In this document: in pieces, positions 28,205 through 36,700 of the stretch
Layout of the letters: every line of letters begins with the position of its first letter
Numbering within the stretch: position 1 is the first letter of the stretch
Source of the DNA: Pseudomonas frederiksbergensis
Lineage (GTDB): Bacteria > Pseudomonadota > Gammaproteobacteria > Pseudomonadales > Pseudomonadaceae
DNA length: 64,000 nucleotides
Assembly: GCF_001874645.1 (NCBI RefSeq)
Contig: NZ_CP017887.1
Location: forward strand, 248,001 to 312,000
Reading direction: 5' to 3'
Notes under the pieces: generated by a model
Told to the model about the DNA's origin: nothing
What the model saw: only the letters and a program-made list of their open reading frames with translations
Databases searched by the model: none
Program-made: the position numbers and the translations under genes

Positions 28205-29296
28205 ATGCCTAGACAGAGTAACTCGCTAAGAGCAGCGGCACACATCCCACTTCACTGGCTGCCTTTGCTGGTACTAGCCATGATCACGGGATGCAATGAC
28301 GATATCCCGCCACCGATAACTGAGCCCCCAGCACGACCGGCAATTATCGTTACCGTGGGAAGCGATACAGCGGGCAGCAAATTGCGCTTCCCTGGTGTTG
28401 TACGCGCTGCGCGGCGAGCCGAACTGTCATTCGATGTAGCCGGCAAGCTGGTCGAGTTCAAGACCGAAACAGGTGCCAGAGTCGCACAGGGGCATGTCAT
28501 TGCCCGGCTTGACGACACCCTCTTTGCCTCCCGTGTGCGAGCCGCAGAGGCAGAATTTAAACGCGCCCAAACAGACTACCAGCGCCACTTTCAACTCTGG
28601 GAGCGGCAACAACTGGCGCGCACGCTAGTCGATGATCGACAAGCGACCCTAGAGGTCATGCGCAGCCGTTTAGCCACAGCGCGCGAGGAACTGGCCAATA
28701 CAAGCCTGCGAGCCCCCTTCGACGGCATCCTAGTACGCCGCCACATAGAGACCTTCGGCAATGTCCAGGCCAAGCAGCCGATCGCCGAACTGCAGAACCT
28801 GGAACAGTTGGAGATCGTCATTCACGTGCCTGAACGACTGCTGCGTAGCCAGCCGCGGCAAACTCGCGCACTGGCAGTGTTCGAAGGGCACGAGCAGCCC
28901 GTACAACTGAATCTCAACGGCTACTCTGCCGAGGCCCACCCGCAAACGCAGACGTACGAGGTGATCCTGAGCCTCGAACCTGGCACAGCCTCCTTCCCGA
29001 TCCTGCCCGGCATGTCCGCCAGCGTGCAGCCGTTCGTGCAGACACACGAAGATGGGTTGCCAGCAGTACCTCTGAGTGCAATCAGTGCTGGTGCCGACGG
29101 CGCCCCCCATGTCTGGATAGTGGCCGAGGATGGCCGGGTGACCCGCCGCGCCGTGGTCACCGGGGATGTGAGCGGCGAAATGATCGCAGTACCATCCGGA
29201 CTGAACGTCGGTGAGCGAATCGTCAGTGTTGGCATTGCCTCACTCCGCGAGGGCATGCGAGTTCGACCGCTGGAGAACGCGGAGCACGACGAATGA
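28205..29296 (+). CDS. RND efflux periplasmic adaptor lipoprotein (MFP/HlyD type)
   Basis: The 363-residue product has a lipoprotein signal with lipobox LAMITGC, then a barrel-sandwich domain (FPGVVRAARRAELSFDVAGK), a helical hairpin (RVRAAEAEFKRAQTDYQRHF) and the lipoyl second half (LRAPFDGILVRRHIETFGNV). This is an RND adaptor bridging inner and outer membrane. AAAGGG precedes the ATG. Its stop overlaps the permease start (ATGA). No outer-membrane channel gene is next to it. Confidence 0.93.
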   Translation: MPRQSNSLRAAAHIPLHWLPLLVLAMITGCNDDIPPPITEPPARPAIIVTVGSDTAGSKLRFPGVVRAARRAELSFDVAGKLVEFKTETGARVAQGHVIARLDDTLFASRVRAAEAEFKRAQTDYQRHFQLWERQQLARTLVDDRQATLEVMRSRLATAREELANTSLRAPFDGILVRRHIETFGNVQAKQPIAELQNLEQLEIVIHVPERLLRSQPRQTRALAVFEGHEQPVQLNLNGYSAEAHPQTQTYEVILSLEPGTASFPILPGMSASVQPFVQTHEDGLPAVPLSAISAGADGAPHVWIVAEDGRVTRRAVVTGDVSGEMIAVPSGLNVGERIVSVGIASLREGMRVRPLENAEHDE

Positions 29297-32200
29297 ACCT
29301 CGCCGACTTCACGTTACGGCGGGCCACCAGTGCCTGGCTCGTTGTCGCACTGGTGCTTTGCGGGGGTTATTGGGCTTACCAGCAGCTTGGCCGTTTCGAG
29401 GACCCTGAGTTCATTATTCGCCAGGCTGCCATCCTAACCAGTTATCCTGGGGCCAGCCCCTCCGAGGTCGCGGATGAGATAACCGACCGCATCGAGGGTG
29501 CCGCCCAGCAACTGCCCGAAATAGAGAAAATCACCTCGGTTTCACGCGCCGGCGAGTCGCTGGTCAAGGTCGAAGTGCGCCTGTCCAATGCTGGAAGCCA
29601 GGCAGACCTGGAGCAGGTCTGGGGCAAACTGCGCGGCAAGATGGACGAGGTGGCTCCCAGCCTGCCTCCGGGGGCATCCCGACCATTGGTCAAAGGAGAC
29701 TTCGGCGATGTCTTCGCGCTTTTCTACGCCGTGCATGGCAAGGACTACAGCGCACGCCAACTGAATGATTACGCCGATCGCATGCGCCGCGAACTGGTGC
29801 TGGTTCCCGGCGTGGCAAAGGTGGCCCTGCTGGGAGAACCCCGCGAGGCCATTTTCGTTGAGGTCGTGCGCGAGCGCGCAGCTCGCCTGGGCGTGGAACT
29901 GGAGCAGATCCACGCGTCCCTGGCGCTGCATAACCAGGTGCTCCCGGCGGGCAATGTGCGGGCGGGCGCCATGCGCTTGGAGGTCCGCCCGCTCGCCAAC
30001 AGCACATCACTGGATAGCCTGCGGGCGCTGATCGTCGCCGGCGACAGTAGCCGGGGCCTGGTGCGCCTATCGGACATTGCCGACGTGCGCCGCAACTATC
30101 TTGAACCGCCCACGGTCCTGATGCGCCGCAACGGCGAGCCGGCGATCGGCATTGGCATCACCAACGTCACCGGCGGAAACGTCGTGCAACTCGGTGAAGC
30201 CGTGCAGCAACGCCTGCAGGAGCTCGAAGGCATTCACCCGATAGGCATACAACTGGAAAACATCTCGCTCCAATCCGATTCGGTGCGAGTCGCCGTACAG
30301 GGTTTCGTGATCAACCTGATCGCCGCGGTGGCCATAGTGGTGGTGGTCCTGCTGCTGTTTTTGGGGCTACGCAGTGGCTTGATCATTGGCGTGGTGCTCG
30401 TGCTAACGGTCGCAGGAACACTGATGGCCATGTATGCGCACGGTATCGCGATGCAACGCATCTCCCTGGGCGCCCTGATCATCGCCCTGGGCATGCTGGT
30501 AGACAATGCGATTGTGGTCACTGATAGCATCCTGGTGCGTCTGCAGCGGGGTGAGCAACCGGTCAACGCGGCACGCGCGGTGGTCAAGGCCACAGCCTGG
30601 CCACTGCTTGGCGGCACGACCGTAGGGATATTGGCGTTCAGCGCCATCGGCCTGTCGCCGACCGACATGGGCGAGTATGCCGGCTCCCTCTTCTGGGTGA
30701 TCCTTTACTCCATGCTGCTATCATGGCTGTTCGCGCTCACCCTGACACCCCTGTTCTGCGTGCATTTCCTCAAGCAGGAACGCCAGCCCGATAGCCCTGC
30801 GCCTGGACGCCTATTGCGCGGCTACCTTTCCCTGCTGCATCTGGCGCTGCGTCACCGCAGCCGCTCCGTAGCGCTGCTGGTGACATTACTCGCAGCCGGT
30901 GTTATCGCCTTCAGCCAAGTACCACCAGGCTTCATGCCCGATTCGGCACGCCCCCAGTTCGTTGTCGATATCTACCTGCCGCAGGGCACCGATATACGTC
31001 GCACTGCCGAGCGTGTTGCCGTCGCCGCACAGCGGGTAAGCGCAGAGCAGGATGTCAGTGCCATTACCAGTTTCATCGGTCAAGGCGGGCTGCGTTTCAT
31101 GTTGACCTACAGTCCGGAGGACCCGAATCCGGCTTATGGTCAACTGCTGGTCGATGTAACGGACTACCACCAGATCGCCGACTTGATCGCCCGCCTGCAG
31201 CCGGCGCTTAGCGATCTATTGCCGGAGGCAGACATCAAGGTCTGGAAGTTCATGCTTGGTCGCGGTGGCGGCAAGAAAATCGAGGCCACATTTCGCGGGC
31301 CTGATGCAATTGTGCTGCGCCAGTTAGCAGAACAAGCGAAGGCCATTATGGCCGAGGATCCACAAGCGCTGGCGATTCAAGATGACTGGCGCCAGCCGGT
31401 ACCCGTGGTGAGCCCACGTTACGACATGGCCGCAGCGCAGCGTGCAGGAGTCACCCCTGCCGAGCTCAATGCCGCACTCAATCGCACACTCAGTGGCACG
31501 ACTGTCGGCGTATTTCGTGAACGCGAGAAACTGCTGCCCATCATTGCCCGCGCGCCTGAAGCAGAGCGCGGGGGCGTGGAAGATCTGCGAACCGTCTTGG
31601 TCTTCGCCCCTACCGCCGCACGCTTTGTGCCCATTGAACAATTCATTGAACGCCTCGATACGCGCTGGCAGGACGCCCTGATCCGCCGCGAGAACCGCTT
31701 CCCGATGATCAAGGCACAGTGCGACCCGCCGGCTGGTGAGCTCTCTGCGCCCCTCTTCGAGCGTTTGCGCCCCAAAATTGAACAAATCCCCCTGCCGGCG
31801 GGCTATCAATTGGAATGGCATGGCGAATACAAAGCCGCCAAGGAGGCCAATGCAGGGCTTGCGCTCGCCGCACCCTTCGGCTTCCTGGCGATGGTTGTGG
31901 CGGTGATCCTGATGTTCAACGCCCTACGACAAACCGCAGTGATTTGGCTGACCGTGCCCCTGGCCGTGCTGGGTGTGGCCATCGGGCTGCTGTTATTCCA
32001 GGCACCCTTCGAATTCATGGCCATCTTGGGCTTCCTCAGCCTTACCGGCATGCTGATCAAAAACGCCATCGTCCTGGTCGACCAGATTGACGCCGAGATA
32101 GCGGCCGGCCGCGCGGGGTATGCTGCGCTGCTGGAAGCCGCCACCAGTCGTGTCCGTCCGGTCTTGCTGGGCGCGCTGACGACGGTGCTCGGCGTTGCTC

Positions 32201-32361
32201 CCCTGCTGGCCGACCCATTCTTCCACAGCATGGCCGTCACGGTGATGTTTGGCCTAGTGTTTGCCACTGGGCTTACGCTGCTGGTTGTACCGTTGCTCTA
32301 CGCAATACTGCTACGCATCCCCAACCCGGTTTCGCAGCAATTAGAGCCCGGATATGACTGA
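29293..32361 (+). CDS. RND efflux permease
   Basis: The 1022-residue inner-membrane pump has the standard two-repeat RND layout. It starts MNLADFTLRRATSAWLVVAL, has a first large periplasmic loop, the TM4 motif LIIALGMLVDNAIVVTDSIL, and a second half with FLSLTGMLIKNAIVLVDQID. The periplasmic TTYP-like and PxxQ features fit the hydrophobe/drug branch rather than the heavy-metal CzcA branch. It is translationally coupled to the adaptor. The substrate cannot be told. Confidence 0.93.
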   Translation: MNLADFTLRRATSAWLVVALVLCGGYWAYQQLGRFEDPEFIIRQAAILTSYPGASPSEVADEITDRIEGAAQQLPEIEKITSVSRAGESLVKVEVRLSNAGSQADLEQVWGKLRGKMDEVAPSLPPGASRPLVKGDFGDVFALFYAVHGKDYSARQLNDYADRMRRELVLVPGVAKVALLGEPREAIFVEVVRERAARLGVELEQIHASLALHNQVLPAGNVRAGAMRLEVRPLANSTSLDSLRALIVAGDSSRGLVRLSDIADVRRNYLEPPTVLMRRNGEPAIGIGITNVTGGNVVQLGEAVQQRLQELEGIHPIGIQLENISLQSDSVRVAVQGFVINLIAAVAIVVVVLLLFLGLRSGLIIGVVLVLTVAGTLMAMYAHGIAMQRISLGALIIALGMLVDNAIVVTDSILVRLQRGEQPVNAARAVVKATAWPLLGGTTVGILAFSAIGLSPTDMGEYAGSLFWVILYSMLLSWLFALTLTPLFCVHFLKQERQPDSPAPGRLLRGYLSLLHLALRHRSRSVALLVTLLAAGVIAFSQVPPGFMPDSARPQFVVDIYLPQGTDIRRTAERVAVAAQRVSAEQDVSAITSFIGQGGLRFMLTYSPEDPNPAYGQLLVDVTDYHQIADLIARLQPALSDLLPEADIKVWKFMLGRGGGKKIEATFRGPDAIVLRQLAEQAKAIMAEDPQALAIQDDWRQPVPVVSPRYDMAAAQRAGVTPAELNAALNRTLSGTTVGVFREREKLLPIIARAPEAERGGVEDLRTVLVFAPTAARFVPIEQFIERLDTRWQDALIRRENRFPMIKAQCDPPAGELSAPLFERLRPKIEQIPLPAGYQLEWHGEYKAAKEANAGLALAAPFGFLAMVVAVILMFNALRQTAVIWLTVPLAVLGVAIGLLLFQAPFEFMAILGFLSLTGMLIKNAIVLVDQIDAEIAAGRAGYAALLEAATSRVRPVLLGALTTVLGVAPLLADPFFHSMAVTVMFGLVFATGLTLLVVPLLYAILLRIPNPVSQQLEPGYD

Positions 32362-32491
32362 AAAAACTTCCTTATTTCAGCAAAACACGCAGATTTCACC
32401 GGCTGAGCTTGCAAATGAAGCAGATGCCCCTCTCCCCACTGCGACGACAGATCCGGGCATACCCGACAACGAGCCAAAGTCAAGGCATTGA
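32354..32491 (+). CDS. Small ORF overlapping the RND stop, 45 residues
   Basis: An ATG eight bases inside the 3' end of the permease gene opens a frame that starts MTEKTSLFQQNTQISPAELA and ends NEPKSRH. The tight overlap suggests translational coupling, but there is no recognised family and no clear ribosome site. A following frame (LIEDDRGLTPQQENACMVVK and on, to 32709) may be the rest of a decayed gene. The region 32492-32709 has no other support. Confidence 0.25.
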   Translation: MTEKTSLFQQNTQISPAELANEADAPLPTATTDPGIPDNEPKSRH

Positions 32492-32709
32492 TTGAAGATG
32501 ACCGGGGCCTTACCCCGCAACAGGAAAATGCCTGCATGGTGGTGAAAGTGATCGACACCGTGCTGGCACCCAACCCGCGATCCTGCGGCTCCCGTTCACG
32601 CAACGGGCCTACCACACTAAGGTTCACTATCAATCGGTTACGCGCACTCAACCATAACCTTTGCCTGACTGAGCCTAACGGCCCGTCGGCGCCAGTGACG
32701 CTCAGGTAG

Positions 32710-33327
32710 ATGTTCTTGAACGGTAACTTTGGCCTGCAAGCCTGGTTGTTCGCGCGCTTTGACGCCAGCTTCCATGATTTTGCCGGCTCCGTCGTGGTGC
32801 GCGCCATGGGTGGCTGGTTGGCGCTGACGGCGGTGAACTCGCTGATGGCCATGGTGGGCGGTACAGTGGCGGCGCTGATCGTCGGGCGCAATGCCCCCAG
32901 CTTTCTGCATAACGGTCCGCTGGCGGGGTTGACAGCAATCTGTGCGGGCTCCGATCTGATGCACCCCGTAGGCGCACTGGTGACAGGTGCCATCGCGGGG
33001 CGCTGTTTTGTCTGGTGCTTTACTGCCTCCCAGAGCAAAGAGCGCATCGACGATGTGCTCGGGGTGTGGCCGTTGCATGGTCTGTGCGGCGTGCGGGGTG
33101 GCGTTGCCTGTGGCATCTTCGGCCAGAGTGCCTTGGGTGGACTGGGCGGAGTCAGCCTGATCAGCCAACTGATCGGCACTGCGCTAGGGGTAACTGTGGC
33201 GCTGGCCGGTGTTTCCCCAGTGTATGACGTGATCAAGGCGTTGCATGGTTTGCGCCTGAATCAGGAAGAAGAGTATTACGGCGCGGACTTGTCGGCGCAC
33301 AATATCGGTGCCGTGAGCCAGGACTGA
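32710..33327 (+). pseudogene. amtB: AmtB-type ammonium transporter, truncated with internal deletion
   Basis: The 205-residue frame joins two parts of an ammonium transporter. The start, NGNFGLQAWLFARFDASFHD then FAGSVVVRAMGGWLAL, matches the AmtB region before its middle helices. The next residues, AVNSLMAMVGGTVAALIVGR and GPLAGLTAICAGSDLMHPVG, match the last third. The N-terminal half and roughly 70-100 middle residues are missing, against about 400 for intact AmtB. It cannot be a working channel. It ends one base before the antiporter gene on the other strand. Confidence 0.75.
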
Positions 33328-33328
33328 T

Positions 33329-35041
33329 CTACGTCTCTTCATCATCTGCGCCGGGGTAAAAGCCGTGTAGCAGCCGATAGCTGTCATGCCGCACATGATC
33401 GACCCGCTCTTGCACCTGCTGGGCGGGGACACCCAGCAAAATCAGTGCATGAGAGGCAAGCATCAGGCTCGATTCCAGCACCTCGGGAACCACCTCACTG
33501 GCACCGGCGGCCTTCAGTTCGGCTAACTGACTGTCATCGCGAGTGCGCACCAGAATCGGCACGCTTTGGCTATGTCGGCGTGCCTCCTTAAGTATTTGCA
33601 AGGCGATGTTGGGCTGGTCGACCGCGATGACCAGCAGCCTGGAGCGTTCCAGCCCCATGGCGACCAACAGTTCACCCCGGCGTGCATCTCCGTAATGCAC
33701 ACAACGTTCAACCACGGCGGCTTCCTGAACGCGCACCGGATCGCTGTCCAATACGATGTAGGATTGCTGTTCATGGTTGAGAAATCGGCCGATCGACTGA
33801 CCGACGCGACCGTAGCCACAAATCACCACATGTTTGTGCAAGCCGGCATTGAGTGCGCTGACTTCCTCGATTTTCGCTTCTTCGTTGGGTTTGCGATGCA
33901 TGCTAGCGGCGATTCGGGGCGCGGCGCGCAGCAGTAACGGCGTGAGCAGCATCGAGCAAAACGTTGCTGCCAGTAACAAGCCATCGAGGCCGGCGGGCAT
34001 CATTTGATGTTGCTGCATCTGCGCCATCAGCGCGAAGCAGAATTCACCGCCCTGGGCCAAAGCCAGACCGCTACGCCAGGCCGTTTCACTGTCGCTACCG
34101 CGCCATTTGACCAGTAAGGCGACCACAATGCCCTTGATCAACAGCAACCCCAGCGTCAGACCGACAATCAACAGACTGTGGCTGGCAAACAGCTGCAGGT
34201 CGATCAGCATGCCGATGCTGACGAAAAACACCCCGAGCAGGATGTCGCGGAACGGACGGATGTCCGCTTCGATCTGATGCCGGTAATGGCTCTCCCCCAG
34301 GAGCATACCGGCCAGAAACGCCCCCAGGGCTGGGGACAGGCCGAGCATGTGAGTCAGGGATGCCGTCAACAGCACGATAACCAGCGCCAGCAATACGAAC
34401 AGTTCCGCGGAGCGGGCCGCTGCCACTTCATGAAACAGTCGCGGCAGCAGCCAGCGACTGGCCAGCAGCAAGCCGACGAACAACACTACGGTTTTGCCCA
34501 GGGTCAGAGGCAGCGCCCAATACCAGGGCTGATCGCTGCTGCCGGCGAACACCGGCACCAGGGTCAGCAACAACACTGCCACGACATCCTGGAACAACAG
34601 CACCGCTATCGCATTTTTCCCGTGGCTGCTGAAAATTTCCCCGAGGCTGCTCAGTTCCTTGCTGACAATCGCGGTGGATGACAGCGCCAGGCCGGCGCCT
34701 AACAACAGTGCCGGCGTGGCAGGCATACCGAGCACCATCAGCAAGCCGCCCAACAGTACGCCACTGGCCAGCACCTGCAGGCTACCAAGACCGAACACCA
34801 CTTGGCGCAGAGCGAGCACTTTCGACAGGGAAAACTCCAGTCCCAGGGAGAACAACAGGAACACCACGCCCAACTCGGCGAGGTCCGGCAACTCTTCGCT
34901 CTCATTCACCCAATTGAGTGCAGTCGGCCCGATCAACAGCCCGACACACAGGTAACCCAGCACCGGCGGCAAGCGCAAGCGCTGGAACAAGGCAATGACA
35001 ACCAGAGAGGAGGCGAAGATGATCAACAAATTGGCAAACAC
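33329..35041 (-). CDS. CPA2 cation/proton antiporter with RCK domain (Kef/YbaL type)
   Basis: The product is 570 residues from the GTG at 35041 (MFANLLIIFASSLVVIALFQ), which has GGAG six bases ahead; an upstream in-frame start at 35086 has no such site. About twelve membrane segments (residues 1-380) are followed by a TrkA-N nucleotide-binding domain starting HVVICGYGRVGQSIGRFLNH. This is the KefB/KefC-type potassium/proton antiporter layout. It lacks a clear KefF partner nearby. It faces the amtB remnant. Confidence 0.88.
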   Translation of the reverse strand: MFANLLIIFASSLVVIALFQRLRLPPVLGYLCVGLLIGPTALNWVNESEELPDLAELGVVFLLFSLGLEFSLSKVLALRQVVFGLGSLQVLASGVLLGGLLMVLGMPATPALLLGAGLALSSTAIVSKELSSLGEIFSSHGKNAIAVLLFQDVVAVLLLTLVPVFAGSSDQPWYWALPLTLGKTVVLFVGLLLASRWLLPRLFHEVAAARSAELFVLLALVIVLLTASLTHMLGLSPALGAFLAGMLLGESHYRHQIEADIRPFRDILLGVFFVSIGMLIDLQLFASHSLLIVGLTLGLLLIKGIVVALLVKWRGSDSETAWRSGLALAQGGEFCFALMAQMQQHQMMPAGLDGLLLAATFCSMLLTPLLLRAAPRIAASMHRKPNEEAKIEEVSALNAGLHKHVVICGYGRVGQSIGRFLNHEQQSYIVLDSDPVRVQEAAVVERCVHYGDARRGELLVAMGLERSRLLVIAVDQPNIALQILKEARRHSQSVPILVRTRDDSQLAELKAAGASEVVPEVLESSLMLASHALILLGVPAQQVQERVDHVRHDSYRLLHGFYPGADDEET

Positions 35042-35468
35042 TGAAAACTCCGGTGATAGGCGCTGGCTACTCAAGCGTAGAAGCAAATAAATCGAGAGTA
35101 TCGCGTAAATTGCATTCAGGGCGGCTGATATGCGTCAGAGTTTTTCCTCACCCATTGCCGTTCGAGCACCAGGGCAGAGGGTTCAATGGCTCGACCGCTT
35201 TTCGGGGCGGGCCTAGGTGACAGCCGGTGCAATCACGCAAGGTGGGGGCGCCGTTCGCTTACCTTGCTTGTATAGTTCGCTGGTGAGGAATAGATTCGAT
35301 CCTTCAAGGATCCTATCAAGCCACAGACCAAAGGGAAATTGTCGTGACTTACTTAAAACCACTCAGTTACACCCTCATCCTCTGATCTCAACGACGTCTA
35401 TTGTTGTTGCTAATAGTCAACTGCTACTACATTACGAAGATGGGTATCAGCCCAGTGAGGATGACCGA
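35042..35468. other. Divergent intergenic region
   Basis: Promoter-bearing gap between the antiporter (minus) and the response regulator (plus). The frame of the response regulator is open through part of it, but the upstream part is not like a REC domain and lacks a ribosome site. I see no gene. Confidence 0.5.
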
Positions 35469-35993
35469 ATGCGAGTGATGATTCTAGATGATGACCCTTG
35501 GATATCAGATCTTTTAAAGCAACTCGTTTTGAGCATTCGCCCGGTTGCGCAAGTAGATTGCTTTGGTGACGTTGCTAGCGCTTTAGACGCATGGCAACAG
35601 AGTACCTATCAGTTGGTTATGGCCGACTGGAATCTACCGGATGCTCCCGGTGTCAGCCTGTTGCAGAGAATTCGCGAAAAAGATCAAGGCACTCCGCTCA
35701 TAATGATCACCGGCCGCGCTGATCGAGAGAGTGTGCTGGCGGTCAGGTCGCTGCGGATCAGCGCGTTTCTCGCCAAGCCTTTTCAGGTTTCGCGCGTCGT
35801 GGAGTGCCTGGACGCGCTCCTTCCTCTTGATGAGCCCCCTCGAGCAACCCCTGTCAATACCGATGATCTGATCAGCTACCTCAGTGGTTTGTCTGCAGGT
35901 GAACTGGACTTGCCTTTACTCGCCTCGGTGAAGGAAAAGCTTCAATTGGGCTATGGGGGGGGCATTAATGGATTTGAGAAAGCTCGCCAATGA
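35469..35993 (+). CDS. Response regulator (REC) part of a split REC-HDOD protein
   Basis: The 174-residue frame starts MRVMILDDDPWISDLLKQLV at the ATG at 35469, with GAGG upstream. It has the REC acidic pocket, the phosphoacceptor Asp in LVMADWNLPDAPG, and KPF near residue 103. After REC it enters GELDLPLLASVKEKLQLGY, the first helix of an HDOD domain, then meets a G8 tract and runs into a stop 11 codons later. Removing one G joins it to the next frame. As it stands, only the REC domain and a short tail would be made. Confidence 0.85.
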   Translation: MRVMILDDDPWISDLLKQLVLSIRPVAQVDCFGDVASALDAWQQSTYQLVMADWNLPDAPGVSLLQRIREKDQGTPLIMITGRADRESVLAVRSLRISAFLAKPFQVSRVVECLDALLPLDEPPRATPVNTDDLISYLSGLSAGELDLPLLASVKEKLQLGYGGGINGFEKARQ

Positions 35994-36594
35994 TTGGCAG
36001 TACGACCCGGCGCTATGCGCCCATTTGATCGCTGCCGCCAACAGTGCCGCTTATCTCGGCCCCGGCCAGCCATGCACGAATTTGAACGGTGCCCTTACAC
36101 GGCTGGGGGGGCTTACCAGCGTGAATCTGGCGATCAGTCAGGCCTTGCGACAAACCAATACTCAACCTGACGCTTTGCTGATGACATTCGTCCACGGTCA
36201 TCTGGATGTTGCTGAGCGTTTGGCTGAAAGGGTTGTTCTCCTGGCTCAACAATGTGGCCTAGATCCCGCTCCGCTGCAAAGTGCTGCCCTGTTACACCGC
36301 ATGGGCGAACTCTGTGTGCTTTACCTGACCCAGATATGGGAGAACCAGGGCAATACCGCGGATGAAGAAATGCTCACGTACGCTGTCCGTGATTTTGCGG
36401 CGCCTTTTGCGGTTCGCTTGAAAGCGCACTGGGGGCTGCCTATGGTTCTACGTGAGTTGATAGGTGCTGCCTATGCCTTGCCTCCCATGCAAGTACGTCG
36501 AGAGCAAGTGGTTATGCGCCTTGCCGCAGCCATGAACAATGGCGAACCTGAAGCAGACATTGAAAGACTTCAACGATTAGCGGGCCTGACCTGA
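35953..36594 (+). CDS. HDOD-domain part of a split REC-HDOD protein
   Basis: The frame reads LRKLANDWQYDPALCAHLIA then AANSAAYLGPGQPC, the core of an HDOD domain, and continues to TYAVRDFAAPFAVRLKAHWG. HDOD proteins act in signalling and often pair with cyclic-di-GMP systems. The frame opens at an ATG inside the G8 tract, where no good ribosome site exists, and the domain's first helix lies in the preceding frame. With seven instead of eight G the two frames give a 374-residue REC-HDOD protein. Confidence 0.8.
   Translation: MGGALMDLRKLANDWQYDPALCAHLIAAANSAAYLGPGQPCTNLNGALTRLGGLTSVNLAISQALRQTNTQPDALLMTFVHGHLDVAERLAERVVLLAQQCGLDPAPLQSAALLHRMGELCVLYLTQIWENQGNTADEEMLTYAVRDFAAPFAVRLKAHWGLPMVLRELIGAAYALPPMQVRREQVVMRLAAAMNNGEPEADIERLQRLAGLT
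35955..35962 (+). repeat. G8 tract at the REC-HDOD frame junction
   Basis: Eight consecutive G follow CTAT. Losing one G turns TAT-GGG-GGG-GGC into TAT-GGG-GGG-GCA, which joins the REC frame to the HDOD frame. It is a possible slippage switch or a sequencing error. Confidence 0.8.
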
Positions 36595-36700
36595 GCGTAT
36601 TCGGGACTTGCAGGTGGGACATCTCGCCTCCCCCTCCCCCTCCCCCCAACAGGGCTTAAACTTTAATATTGAAGGCTTGAAGGTCTTCTGAAATGGGACC

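Noticed and set aside
27982..28245. 87-codon minus-strand frame before the RND operon
   Set aside because: It overlaps the RND adaptor start and the probable promoter, with no family match.
36625..36655. C-rich repeats (CCCCCT) before the hybrid kinase gene
   Set aside because: Short and not in a coding sequence; probably only a skewed leader.
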